Made by a program: the position numbers and the translations under genes | In this document: piece by piece, positions 43,160 to 52,123 of the stretch | Layout of the letters: each line of letters begins with the position of its first letter | Position numbering within the stretch: position 1 is the first letter of the stretch | NCBI RefSeq assembly: GCF_047971185.1 | Contig: NZ_JBKDZH010000033.1 | Coordinates: 124,001-188,000 of the forward strand | Direction: 5' to 3' | Length of the DNA: 64,000 bases | DNA from: Kluyvera sp047971185 | GTDB lineage: Bacteria; Pseudomonadota; Gammaproteobacteria; Enterobacterales; Enterobacteriaceae | Notes under the pieces: generated by a model | What the model was told of the DNA's origin: nothing | Seen by the model: only the letters and a program-made list of their open reading frames with translations | Databases searched by the model: none

Positions 43160-44539
43160 TTACGCGGTTTTGGCGATCGCCACCGCGGGAGCCTCTGCCG
43201 GCGCGCCGCGCCCGGCATCCAGGTCGGCGCGAATGCGCTCGTAATCGTCATCCAGCCGATAGAAACGGCCGATGCAGATCATGGAAGCGACGATCAACAA
43301 GGCCGGGATATACAGGTAGCAGGCCTTAATCGCCAGCATCGCGCTGTTGCTTTGCACCTCGTTAGCAACGTAGCCGCTGGAAGAGAGCAGGACGCCAATA
43401 ATCGCCCCCGCGCCCGCCATGGCGACTTTACCGAGGAAACCATTGATCGAGGTGAGAATACCGGCGGTATTAATCCCGGTTTTCCATACGCCGTAGTCCA
43501 CCGGGTCGGCCTGCATCGAGAAGTAAATCGCCGTGCGCTGTCCCGCGCCCAGCGACAGGATCACCGCGCCGATAACCAGCCCCCAGCTGTTGGCCCCGGC
43601 AACAATCATCACCCCCATCCCCAGCAGATTGATGGCGCTCGCCACCAGATAGACGTGGCGTTTTTTCATCCGCTTCGCGAGCATGGGCACCGTCAGCGTG
43701 CCCAGCAGCGGCACGAAGGTGGAAATACCGGCGACCACCGCCGTCAGCTCTACGTTGCCGACGTAATAGTGGAAGAAGTACACCAGCGCGCCGGTCTGGA
43801 AGAAAAATGCGCCCCACATCAGAAAGATGTTGATGGCGAAAACAAACCACGGGCGGTTGGAACGCAGGCTGGTCCACGCGCGCTTGAGGGTCATGCGCTC
43901 CTGGGTAATGCTGATGCTCTCTTTCACGTTGCGAAAGCTCACCAGCAGGAAGAAGGTGGCAATCACGCCGAACACGATCGCCGTGTAGAAGAAACCGTGC
44001 GCCTGGTTACCGTTACCCAACGCACTCACCAGCGGCAGGGTGGCGACGGCGACGAGGGTGGCGCCGAGGGAACCGAGCAAAATACGCACGGTCGAGAGCG
44101 TGGTGCGTTCGCCGGAGTCGTTGGTCAGGAATGGTAGCATCGCGCAGAACGGGATATTGACCAGCGTATACAGAAACGATAGGCACAGGTAGGTCACAAA
44201 GGCGTAAACCAGCTTGCCGGTGGTGCCAAAATCCGGCACGTAGAAGGCCAGAATGCACAGCAGGCCAAACGGCACCGCGCCAATCAGCAAATAGGGGCGG
44301 CAGCGCCCCCAGCGGGTGGAGGTATTATCAATCACCAGCCCCATCAGCACGTCGGCGACGCCGTCGACCAGGCGGGTGACGAGGAACATCAGCCCAACGT
44401 AGTAAGCCGGTAAGCCCATCACGTCGGTGTAAAAGAACATCAGGTAGAGCGAAATAAGCTGCCACACCAGGTTGCAGGAGAGGTCGGCTATGCCGTAGCC
44501 CACGCGCTGTTTCCAGCGTTCAAACGTTGTTTCTGCCAT
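43160..44539 (-). CDS. GPH-family sugar:cation symporter
   Basis: 459 residues with about 12 membrane helices, of the glycoside-pentoside-hexuronide family (MelB, YicJ type). Typical segments are the N-terminal GYGIADLSCNLVWQLISLYL, LVTRLVDGVADVLMGLVIDN with the conserved Asp pair, and RWGRCRPYLLIGAVPF. It should import an oligosaccharide or glycoside together with a cation. It lies 22 bp after the GH78-like gene on the same strand, so it likely brings in that enzyme's substrate. The C-terminus is an Ala/Glu/Pro-rich cytoplasmic tail. Confidence 0.88.
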   Translation of the reverse strand: MAETTFERWKQRVGYGIADLSCNLVWQLISLYLMFFYTDVMGLPAYYVGLMFLVTRLVDGVADVLMGLVIDNTSTRWGRCRPYLLIGAVPFGLLCILAFYVPDFGTTGKLVYAFVTYLCLSFLYTLVNIPFCAMLPFLTNDSGERTTLSTVRILLGSLGATLVAVATLPLVSALGNGNQAHGFFYTAIVFGVIATFFLLVSFRNVKESISITQERMTLKRAWTSLRSNRPWFVFAINIFLMWGAFFFQTGALVYFFHYYVGNVELTAVVAGISTFVPLLGTLTVPMLAKRMKKRHVYLVASAINLLGMGVMIVAGANSWGLVIGAVILSLGAGQRTAIYFSMQADPVDYGVWKTGINTAGILTSINGFLGKVAMAGAGAIIGVLLSSSGYVANEVQSNSAMLAIKACYLYIPALLIVASMICIGRFYRLDDDYERIRADLDAGRGAPAEAPAVAIAKTA

Positions 44540-44561
44540 AGAAATAGACTCGCGTTAGTTG

Positions 44562-46133
44562 TTATAGACCGTACAGGCGGATAAACCAGGCCGGGGTGCA
44601 GCTCCAGGCGTGGCAGTAGCTGTTAATGAGCTTGCTGCCATAGGGTGAAAATTCGGGGTGCTGCGGGTCAAATACCTCCCAGAAGGTGTCCGCGCCATAG
44701 CGCACCATCTCGCCCCAGTAGGCTTTGATCTCCGCGATCGCCCGCTCACGCAAACCGCATTGCAGCAGCGCGGCGATAAAGTGATGGCGGAGATAGGGGG
44801 TGTTCATGGCGATGGCCGGCGGGTGGCTGAGCAGCCGCTGCATGACCGCCAGACGCTGCTCTGGGTCACCGACCTCGGCCAGCACCAGCCAGATTTGCGA
44901 AGCCCATGAGACCTGGCGCGCGCTGCCGCTGACAAAATAGCCCTGAGCCTCATCCCACAGCTGTGCCTGCGCGGCGGTTTTTAAGCGCTGTAGCTGCGAG
45001 CGGTAAGAGACGGCAAGCTGCGGCTCAAACCGTTCGGCCAGCCACAGGCCGCGCTGCAGGCAGTAGATCAGGACGCCCTGGGCCGCCGCCTGTTTATTGA
45101 GACTTTCCTGCCAGTCGATAAATACCCACCAGTCGTCGCTGTCGCGCACGATGCCGCATTCATCCAGGCGGGTCATCGCCAGTTCGAGCTGCCGTCTGGC
45201 GACCGGCCACAGTTCGCGCGCGGTGGCGATATCTTCGGCGCTTTGCAGGTAGTTGTAGAGAACGTCGACGAAAAACAGCGAATAGTCGAACAGGAAGGTG
45301 TCGTCGGCAATCACCTCCGGCTTGACGAACACGTTAGCCGACACCATCCCGTCGGCGCGGGTATGCCCGGCGAACAGATACAGACAGCGACGCACCAGAT
45401 CGTGATGGGCGAAGGTGACGTCGTTGACCAGCGCCTGCAGGCGAAGATCGCCCAGCCACAGGCGGCGGTCGCGCTTCGGGCCATCCTCAAACACCTCCTG
45501 CATACAGTTTTTCAGCGTCCGCACGGAAACCCGGTCAATGGCCTGGAGTTGTGCATCGTGGCTATCGCAGGGCGGGCAGCGCTCGGGCGCGGAGGTGACG
45601 GTGGTCAGTAACAGGTTATCGAAGCGCAGACGGAATTTGCGCGACACGGCCTTGACCTCAATTTTGACGTATCGGCAGCAGTAGCGGCGGGGCAGCGCTA
45701 CCTCGGCGGGCAGAACATCCAGCCACAGGTCCTGCTGCTGCAGCCAGCTGCTGCTGAGCCAGCCGCGATAGTCACTAAACGGCTCGCAAACTTCGCTCAG
45801 CGTTTCGCCAAAGGTGAGCTGGAGGTGGGCGGGGGCATCCGGCGGGCTGCCGGCGCTATAGCAGGCAAACTGCAGGTAGCCAACGCAGTGGCTGCCAAAA
45901 TCGATAATGACGCTTTCTCCTTCACTGAATTCGCGCTGGTACAGCGCCTCCAGCGAGCAGCGCGGCTCGGCGCGCCAGCCGAATAACGCCTGGGAATCGG
46001 CGACGGCGTCGACGACCGCCAGCGGCGGCTGTGGCTGACGATACAGTGCGGGCGTCAGCGCGTCCGCCTGCTGTAAAAAATGCGGCTGGCGGACCATTGG
46101 AAGTTGAGCATTGAGCTGAATGGCTTGTGACAT
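44562..46133 (-). CDS. Alpha-L-rhamnosidase-like glycoside hydrolase (GH78 type), cytoplasmic
   Basis: 523 residues from the ATG at 46133 (MSQAIQLNAQL); a longer frame upstream has no family similarity. It has an N-terminal beta domain (about 1-180, with DFGSHCVGYLQF) and an alpha/alpha-barrel with the GH78 hallmark VFEDGPKRDRRLWLGDLRLQ at about 214-233. Later acidic segments FIDWQESLN and GADTFWEVFD are where the general acid and base would lie. No signal peptide is seen, so it acts on imported material. At 523 residues it is shorter than most GH78 enzymes and may lack the C-terminal beta domain. It shares an operon with a GPH transporter; rhamnose release is inferred. Confidence 0.75.
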   Translation of the reverse strand: MSQAIQLNAQLPMVRQPHFLQQADALTPALYRQPQPPLAVVDAVADSQALFGWRAEPRCSLEALYQREFSEGESVIIDFGSHCVGYLQFACYSAGSPPDAPAHLQLTFGETLSEVCEPFSDYRGWLSSSWLQQQDLWLDVLPAEVALPRRYCCRYVKIEVKAVSRKFRLRFDNLLLTTVTSAPERCPPCDSHDAQLQAIDRVSVRTLKNCMQEVFEDGPKRDRRLWLGDLRLQALVNDVTFAHHDLVRRCLYLFAGHTRADGMVSANVFVKPEVIADDTFLFDYSLFFVDVLYNYLQSAEDIATARELWPVARRQLELAMTRLDECGIVRDSDDWWVFIDWQESLNKQAAAQGVLIYCLQRGLWLAERFEPQLAVSYRSQLQRLKTAAQAQLWDEAQGYFVSGSARQVSWASQIWLVLAEVGDPEQRLAVMQRLLSHPPAIAMNTPYLRHHFIAALLQCGLRERAIAEIKAYWGEMVRYGADTFWEVFDPQHPEFSPYGSKLINSYCHAWSCTPAWFIRLYGL

Positions 46134-46265
46134 AAGGCGTCCTCGGAATAAGTTGTTCGCAGCATACGGCGCGGCCTGGTGCCTCAACCACTCCGGGAAT
46201 GCCAAATTTGCCGCAAAAATGGCACTGCTAATGTGATAGTGCGATTGGCGATCACAATTCCGCGA

Positions 46266-46282
46266 TTCTCGATCGTCGAGAA
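46266..46282. promoter_or_regulatory. TTCTCGA-TCG-TCGAGAA palindrome in the divergent promoter region
   Basis: A perfect 7+7 palindrome with a 3-base centre lies in the 201-bp gap between the GH78-like gene and the AraC regulator gene. A second inverted repeat, TGTGAT-N13-ATCACA (46232-46256), lies beside it. They are good operator candidates for the adjacent LacI-type or AraC-type proteins; the second might also involve CRP, but its spacing is not standard. Confidence 0.5.
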
Positions 46283-46334
46283 GGGGAAAATGACTTATCG
46301 TGCCATCGTGCGGTAGGACGTTTGGATAGCAGCG

Positions 46335-47156
46335 ATGATGACACTGACCACTGAGTATTATTTCGCCAGCACTGGCGACAAGCTGGCGATGTATGCCAGT
46401 GACCCGGAGGATAATAACTGCGAGCACAGCCACGAGTTTGATGAATTGGTGATTGTCGAGCAGGGCCACGGGCTACACGTTATTAACGGGCGTCCGCTGT
46501 ATATTCAGCAGGGCGATGTTTTTTACGTTACGTCCGGCGATTTTCATTTTTACGATGAGCTGGGAACCCTCAAGCTGATTAATATTTTGATCAACCCGCA
46601 GGTGGAATTTCAGTATCTGCAGCAGATTGATACCCTGCTGGGGCAATTTTCCGCGCAGCAGGCGAGCTGCTACGGCTGGCTGTCGCCGGAAACGCGGACG
46701 GCCTGTAAGGAAATGATTAGCCAGATCTTTCTGCCGACGATGCGTGAGCCGGATAATCAGGCGCTACGCGAAGCGCGTTTTTTTCAGCTGCTGACTACGC
46801 TGCAATATGCACAAACGCAGGCGGAATACAGCTCGACCAAATATAAGCTGCATAAGCTTTTAACCTGGCTTCAGGAGCACTGTTTTGAAGATCATAACTG
46901 GAAGCAGCTGGCGGAGCGTTTTCATTTAACCTCCCGCACCGCTTTTCGTCATATTAAAGAGGCGACGGGGCTAACGCCGGATAACTATTTAAAGCGGCTG
47001 CGACTGGTGTCGGCGCGGGTTAAATTACGCGAAACGGAAATGCCGGTGACGGAAATTGCCTATTTATGCGGCTTTGCTAACAGTAACCATTTCACCACGC
47101 TGTATAAAAAAGTCTTTGGGATTACGCCGAGCGAAGAACGGCGGCAGATAGGATGA
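46335..47156 (+). CDS. AraC-family regulator, RhaS-like layout
   Basis: 273 residues. The N-terminal cupin sensor (HSHEFDELVIVEQGHGLHVINGRPLYIQQGDVFYV) is of the kind found in rhamnose regulators RhaS and RhaR. The C-terminal double helix-turn-helix is at about 185-270 (WKQLAERFHLTSRTAFRHIKEATGLTPDNYLKRLRL and PVTEIAYLCGFANSNHFTTLYKK). It is divergent from the GH78/GPH operon and 3 bp upstream of the LacI gene, so the two regulators are cotranscribed. It probably activates the locus in response to a sugar, perhaps rhamnose or a rhamnosyl oligomer; the ligand is inferred. Confidence 0.85.
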   Translation: MMTLTTEYYFASTGDKLAMYASDPEDNNCEHSHEFDELVIVEQGHGLHVINGRPLYIQQGDVFYVTSGDFHFYDELGTLKLINILINPQVEFQYLQQIDTLLGQFSAQQASCYGWLSPETRTACKEMISQIFLPTMREPDNQALREARFFQLLTTLQYAQTQAEYSSTKYKLHKLLTWLQEHCFEDHNWKQLAERFHLTSRTAFRHIKEATGLTPDNYLKRLRLVSARVKLRETEMPVTEIAYLCGFANSNHFTTLYKKVFGITPSEERRQIG

Positions 47157-47159
47157 AAA

Positions 47160-48200
47160 ATGAGTCAATCACGTAATCAGACAGAGCGCGATATGGGGTA
47201 TCGTCGCGTCCGGCTGGAGGACATCGCTACCCGCTGTCGCACCTCGCTCAGCACAGTGTCGCGGGCGCTCTCAGGCGAAAAAGGCGTCAGCCATGAGCTG
47301 CGTACCCGCATTCAGGAAGTGGCGCGTGCCATGCGCTATACGCCAGCTCAGGAGCTGGGCGGTGCGCGGATCGTACTCGCCATTTCGCAGGTGGCGATGC
47401 TGGATTATAACCGCTACCAGTTTAGCTGGTATGTTTTACAGGGGTTGAAGGAGCGGGCAAAGGTGCTGGGCGTGGATCTCACCACGCATCCGCTCAACGA
47501 TAATGATGACGGCGCTCTGCAGGCGCTACTGGAAGAGCCCGATGTCGGCGGCGTACTGGCGCTGACCGTGGATGACAGCGGCTTTCTGAATACCGTGGTG
47601 AACCTGAAAAAACCGGCGGTATTGGTGAATACTGAAGACCCGCTGATGCGCTTGTCCAGCGTACTGCCCTGTAACCGTTCGGCGACCCGCATGGCCTGTG
47701 AATACCTGCTGGAGCGCGGCCATCGCGACATTCTGTTTTTGACCCATCCTGGTCGGCGCACGATTGAACAGCGGGAGGATGGCTGGCGTGAAGCGATGCG
47801 CTGCCGTCAACTGGTGTGCGACGACTCGCGTATTCTGACGGTCACTGACTGGCTGCCGGAGCTGGCGGAGCAGGCGGTGATCGCGCGTTTTCGTGACAAT
47901 CCGCGCGAGTGCACCGCGATACTGTGCGCCAATGACTCGCTGGCGCTGGGCGCGATCAACGGCGTGCGGGCTTTAGGGCTGCGCGTGCCGGACGATATCT
48001 CGGTGATTGGCATGAACAATCTGCCGCAGGCGGAGTTCGCGACGCCGCCGTTGACCACCGTTCACCTTCCGGTGCAGGAAATTGGCACGCTGGCGCTGGA
48101 ACTCTTGCAGGATATGATTGCCGGTAGCGTGGAGATCCCCAGACGCGTTGAGCTGGCGTGCGCTATCGTAGAACGTCAGTCAGTAGCCCGCATCGGGTGA
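47160..48200 (+). CDS. LacI-family transcriptional regulator
   Basis: 346 residues. The helix-turn-helix is near 18-62 (RLEDIATRCRTSLSTVSRALSGEKGVSHELRTRIQEVARAM), and a periplasmic-binding-protein-like sugar domain follows (LTVDDSGFLNTVVNLKKPAVLVN, CEYLLERGHRDILFL, ILCANDSLALGAINGVRALGLRVPDDISVIG). It starts 3 bp after the AraC gene. It likely represses one or both of the flanking carbohydrate operons until an intermediate binds. Its stop codon lies within a terminator stem. Confidence 0.87.
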   Translation: MSQSRNQTERDMGYRRVRLEDIATRCRTSLSTVSRALSGEKGVSHELRTRIQEVARAMRYTPAQELGGARIVLAISQVAMLDYNRYQFSWYVLQGLKERAKVLGVDLTTHPLNDNDDGALQALLEEPDVGGVLALTVDDSGFLNTVVNLKKPAVLVNTEDPLMRLSSVLPCNRSATRMACEYLLERGHRDILFLTHPGRRTIEQREDGWREAMRCRQLVCDDSRILTVTDWLPELAEQAVIARFRDNPRECTAILCANDSLALGAINGVRALGLRVPDDISVIGMNNLPQAEFATPPLTTVHLPVQEIGTLALELLQDMIAGSVEIPRRVELACAIVERQSVARIG

Positions 48201-48207
48201 TGCGGGC
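48186..48207. terminator. Hairpin overlapping the LacI stop codon
   Basis: GCCCGCATC-GGGT-GATGCGGGC is a perfect 9-bp stem that contains the TGA stop (48198-48200). It lies between convergent genes. A weak purine-rich tail follows, so termination strength is uncertain. Confidence 0.6.
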
Positions 48208-48225
48208 AAGAGGAGAGCGAGCGGG

Positions 48226-49572
48226 TTAGTCGAATTTAGCCCGTTCCATTTTCGGCACCAGCAGCAGATACATCACCGCCCATGCCAGCAGGTAGGCGAC
48301 GGAGCTGATGGCGAACAGCGCCCAGTAGTTACCGGAGGCTTCAAGCACCGCGCCAATCACCGTCGAGAAGATCACGCTGCCGATCATCCCGAAGGTGCTG
48401 CCGATCCCGACGACAGAGCCAACGGCGGCGCTAGGGAACAGGTCAGATACGGAAGTCAGAATATTGGCGGACCAGCCCTGGTGCGCCGCCGCCGCTAACC
48501 CGACCAGCGCGACTGCAGCCCACAGATTCTCGACCTGCGTGGCGGCGAAAATCGGCAGTACCAGACAGGCACAGATCAGCATGGTGATTTTACGCGCCCT
48601 GGCGGTGCTTACGCCTTTACTCATCAGCTTACCCGGTAACCAGCCCGCGCCCAGACTGCCCACGATGGCGAAGAGATAAATCACAATCAGCGGCAGACCT
48701 AAACCTTCCATATTGATACCGCGCGACTCATTGAGCCATTTTGGTAACCAGAAGAGGAAGAACCACCAGATCGGGTCGGTCAGCATTTTACCTAATGCCA
48801 CGGCCCACAGCTGGCGGTAGCCCAGCAGGTGTGTCCACTTGATCGCGGAAACGCTGACCGTCTCTTCTTTATCCTGGGCAATCCACGCCTGCTCCTCGGC
48901 GCTGGCTTTCGCTTTCATCGGACCAAAGGCGATAAACCACGGGATCAGCCACAGGAAGCCAACGGCGCCCAGAATTAAGAACGCGCCGTGCCAGCCGTAA
49001 TGGACCGCGATAAGCGGGATCAGCGCCGGCGAGATCACCACGCCGATATTGACCGCCACACCAAGAATGCCCGTTGCCAGCGTGCGTTCTTTTTTAGGAT
49101 GCCACTCGGCAATCACCTTCATCGCCGCCGGGAAGTTAGCTGATTCCCCCAGCCCGAGCAGTATACGCACCAATGCGAAGCCCGCGACCGAACCGACGAC
49201 GGCATGCGCCATCGCCGCGGCGCTCCAGACCACCATCGCTACCGCATAGCTAATTTTGGTCCCCAGTTTGTCGATAATACGCCCGCACACCAGGGTGCCG
49301 ACGCCGTAGGCCACGGTGAAGGCGTTGACCAGCCAGCTGTACTCCATCTGCGTCCAGCCGATATCTTTTTGCAGCATCGGGGCCAGCAGGCCGAGGATTT
49401 GACGGTCCATATAGTTAACCGTCGTGGCAAACACCAGCATCGAACAGACGACCCAGCGATAGTTGCTTTTCGGTTTCGCCACCTCGCGTGCGGGATTGTG
49501 TAGATTGTTCGGATTTACATCACCAGAGGTCTGCCCGGAAGGCACAGACGGTTTGTCGATTTGCGTATCCAT
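48226..49572 (-). CDS. MFS transporter of the anion:cation symporter (hexuronate/ACS) family
   Basis: 448 residues with 12 predicted membrane helices after a 35-residue hydrophilic N-terminus. The segment VNYMDRQILGLLAPMLQKDIGWTQMEYSWLVNAFTVAYGVG is the classic ACS family signature seen in ExuT and related hexuronate carriers. It is the third gene of a leftward operon with the 827-residue protein and the GH105 hydrolase, so an unsaturated uronic-acid-containing oligosaccharide or the released hexuronate is the likely cargo. An AAGGA ribosome site precedes the ATG. Confidence 0.88.
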   Translation of the reverse strand: MDTQIDKPSVPSGQTSGDVNPNNLHNPAREVAKPKSNYRWVVCSMLVFATTVNYMDRQILGLLAPMLQKDIGWTQMEYSWLVNAFTVAYGVGTLVCGRIIDKLGTKISYAVAMVVWSAAAMAHAVVGSVAGFALVRILLGLGESANFPAAMKVIAEWHPKKERTLATGILGVAVNIGVVISPALIPLIAVHYGWHGAFLILGAVGFLWLIPWFIAFGPMKAKASAEEQAWIAQDKEETVSVSAIKWTHLLGYRQLWAVALGKMLTDPIWWFFLFWLPKWLNESRGINMEGLGLPLIVIYLFAIVGSLGAGWLPGKLMSKGVSTARARKITMLICACLVLPIFAATQVENLWAAVALVGLAAAAHQGWSANILTSVSDLFPSAAVGSVVGIGSTFGMIGSVIFSTVIGAVLEASGNYWALFAISSVAYLLAWAVMYLLLVPKMERAKFD

Positions 49573-49608
49573 TATTATTTTCCTTGCCCGGTCTCTGCCG
49601 GGCGTTGG

Positions 49609-52092
49609 TTACAGAGGAAGTTCACGGCTGCTGCCCATCACGCTCCACTGCTGCGGATCGAGCGTGCGGCCTTCCGCGTCGATGCGTCCATCAGCCAGGA
49701 AGCGCACCGTTCCGTACTGCGGATCGTTGACTTCGATACTGCCGTCATCATGCTGCGTCATAGCCAGATGGCTAAAGCGCGCGCTGAAGGTCTCCAGGCT
49801 GCTATCGACATGGTCATTGATGCGCACCAGCCAGCAGGTTTGTTGCCCGTTAAGGCGAATTTCACAGCCTCGGGTTGGGCCAGTGGTTACCGTTTCAAAC
49901 GCCTGGTTACCCATCAGCAGCGCCATCCCGTCGCCGCTCCGCACGGCGGCGCGCTGGCCGTCGATAACAACCTCATCAAACTGACTTTGCGGTAGCCACG
50001 CGTGGGTGAAAGGCGGTTGATCCTCATGCAGATTGAAAATCAACACCGCCAGCCCGCGGTACTGTTGAACGCGGGGGAGCGTGCCGCAGCCGCCCCAGTA
50101 GGAAGGACGACCAAAACCGCCGTGCAGGGTTTCGCCCGGATGGTTAATCCAGATCTGCGCTTCGGGTTGATGACCCAGACGTAAATGGAACGGCGTCTCC
50201 TGGTAGCCCCATTCGCCCCAGCGATAGCCCGCAATGGACCCCATCGCCGCGTGGCGATTTTTGTAGTGATAGAGGCGAGCAATGCGGTTAGCGCCCTGCG
50301 CGAAACACCACTCAATGGCGCTCTCTTTTTGCCAGGCGGCAACATCGGCCAGGTCCGCCGGGAGATTGAGCAGGCCATCACGCAGCAGCAGCGCTAACTG
50401 CGGCAGCGCGTGGAACCGGCAGCCGTAGTTGCCTTTGCCCCAGAGCAGACGTGAAATCGCCGCCAGTTCCAGAGAACGCCCGGCGCGTAAGGTATGTTCG
50501 TAAGAACGTCCCTGCGAGGCGGTGAGGAAACCCTGGTGGGCGGAACGGGCAATCTGCGCGAGCAGGCGCTCGATTGCGGCAATGGCCCGTTGGCTTATCT
50601 GCGCGTCGCCCGACAGCGCTGCCAGCGCAGTGAGCCCTTTCAGATCGATCGGGAAGTAGGGTGCAGAGTTCCACTCGGCCATTTCGCACTGTTCAAAGTG
50701 ATCCAGCCAGCTGATGACGCGGGCTTTACCTGCCGCCGCCTGTTCGCGCCCGCTGCGCCCGGAACGGGTGAAAATGGCGTCCGGGAAAAGGTTACCGGCC
50801 AGCAGCGCTGCGGTGTGGAACAGCAGGGCGTGGTTCTCAGAGAAGTACCACTGGACGTCGTTGCCCGGTTCATCCATCCAGTAACGGAAACGCAGAATGG
50901 CGTCATCAATGCGCCCGCGCACCGCCGGATCGATATCGTCGCCCCACACCGTGCGGCACCACAGCAGCGGCACAAGCGTAAAGTCGGCGCAATCATGGCA
51001 GTCGAGTACCGATGGCAGTACGCCATCCAGCATCTGCTGGGTCTGTTCGTCGTTAAGGCCGCAGGCCAGGCGCGCCAGCGCTTTGACGCTGCTGTATTCG
51101 CCTTCATGAGCGACCACGCTAAGCGCTTCAGCGATCCGGGCGTCCTGCATCTGCGGGATCTCGGTCTGACGGTCTGCGTGGCAGATTTCAACGCCTAGCG
51201 TGCGGCTTATCTGGAACCCTTCGCGTTGCAGTGTGATGTGGAAATTACGGAAATCCGCCGGGATGGCTTCGCTTTCAGCGATGGCCACCACCGATTCACC
51301 GGCGGCCAGTTGGCTGTCGAGTGAGACTGGCTCATCGAGTGAGATAAAGTCGCCAAGCACATTGACGTGCAGGGCATAGTCCGTCGAGGCCGGCTGCGGG
51401 AATACCAGCCGGATGGTACCGCGGTTATACACCGGGTGTTCAAAGGAAACGCCGTCCAGCAGCTGTTCCATCTCTTTGACCCGCGCGTCGGCAAGCGGCG
51501 TTTCCAGCGCGATGCGCAGCGGTTCACCGGCGAGATAGTTGAGCTGGAAAAAGAAGCGGATATCGCGTTCGGCCAGGTCATCAAACCACAGCTCCAGTTC
51601 GTTGATTCCCGCCTGTAGCGTCAGGCTGAACTCACGCTGGTTTTCCAGATTGCGCTGATAATCCGCCATCCACAGCACTTCTTCGCCGTTCAGCTTGAGC
51701 ACCGCACCGCCGCAGGTTGCGAGGCGGAAACGATACTCACCCGCCTGCGGGCACTCGAGCCGCGTTCTGGCCCACGCGCCGACGCGGGTTGGCCGGAACC
51801 AGAAGCCGGACAGATCCACTCTGTCGGAGGCAAACGGGAACCACCAGCGCGAGTAGCTGGCGCTGGCAAACGGCCGTGGCTTTTGCCCGGCAAAGCGCTG
51901 GCGAAAATCGTCACGGCAGGGGTAGGTATGCGGAATAAAGTTTTTGTGTTTGCTTAAAAAGAAAAACGGATCCATTTCGCCGGCCATCGGCGAATCCGCG
52001 GTGTCATAGCGCAGACTTGTAATATCGGATAGTTGCCAGTAGCGCACGGCGTTACCCGCCGTTAAATTAAAATAACTATATTCAATGCTCAT
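49609..52092 (-). CDS. Uncharacterised 827-residue carbohydrate-locus protein, possible toroid-fold lyase or hydrolase
   Basis: I do not recognise this protein as a named family. No signal peptide is seen, so it should be cytoplasmic. Residues 75-185 look like a beta-sandwich resembling carbohydrate-binding or PA14-like modules (RVDLSGFWFRPTRVGAWART, GEYRFRLATCGGAVLKLNGEEV, GINELELWFDDL). Residues about 315-610 are helical repeats suggesting an alpha/alpha toroid, with WYFSENHALLFHTAALLAG (Asn420-His421) and MAEWNSAPYFPIDLKGLTAL. About 620-827 return to beta structure (WGEWGYQETPFHLRLG, HPGETLHGGFGRPSYWGG). Toroid plus beta-sandwich with an Asn-His pair recalls heparinase/alginate-type lyases, but this is inference. 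It lies between GH105 and MFS genes in one operon. Confidence 0.55.
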   Translation of the reverse strand: MSIEYSYFNLTAGNAVRYWQLSDITSLRYDTADSPMAGEMDPFFFLSKHKNFIPHTYPCRDDFRQRFAGQKPRPFASASYSRWWFPFASDRVDLSGFWFRPTRVGAWARTRLECPQAGEYRFRLATCGGAVLKLNGEEVLWMADYQRNLENQREFSLTLQAGINELELWFDDLAERDIRFFFQLNYLAGEPLRIALETPLADARVKEMEQLLDGVSFEHPVYNRGTIRLVFPQPASTDYALHVNVLGDFISLDEPVSLDSQLAAGESVVAIAESEAIPADFRNFHITLQREGFQISRTLGVEICHADRQTEIPQMQDARIAEALSVVAHEGEYSSVKALARLACGLNDEQTQQMLDGVLPSVLDCHDCADFTLVPLLWCRTVWGDDIDPAVRGRIDDAILRFRYWMDEPGNDVQWYFSENHALLFHTAALLAGNLFPDAIFTRSGRSGREQAAAGKARVISWLDHFEQCEMAEWNSAPYFPIDLKGLTALAALSGDAQISQRAIAAIERLLAQIARSAHQGFLTASQGRSYEHTLRAGRSLELAAISRLLWGKGNYGCRFHALPQLALLLRDGLLNLPADLADVAAWQKESAIEWCFAQGANRIARLYHYKNRHAAMGSIAGYRWGEWGYQETPFHLRLGHQPEAQIWINHPGETLHGGFGRPSYWGGCGTLPRVQQYRGLAVLIFNLHEDQPPFTHAWLPQSQFDEVVIDGQRAAVRSGDGMALLMGNQAFETVTTGPTRGCEIRLNGQQTCWLVRINDHVDSSLETFSARFSHLAMTQHDDGSIEVNDPQYGTVRFLADGRIDAEGRTLDPQQWSVMGSSRELPL

Positions 52093-52123
52093 TATTATTT
52101 CTCCGGAAGAGAAGTGTTGTGTT

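Noticed and set aside
46134..46469. A 112-residue N-terminal extension of the GH78-like gene
   Set aside because: It has no similarity to the family, covers the divergent promoter region and overlaps the AraC gene start; the ATG at 46133 is sufficient.
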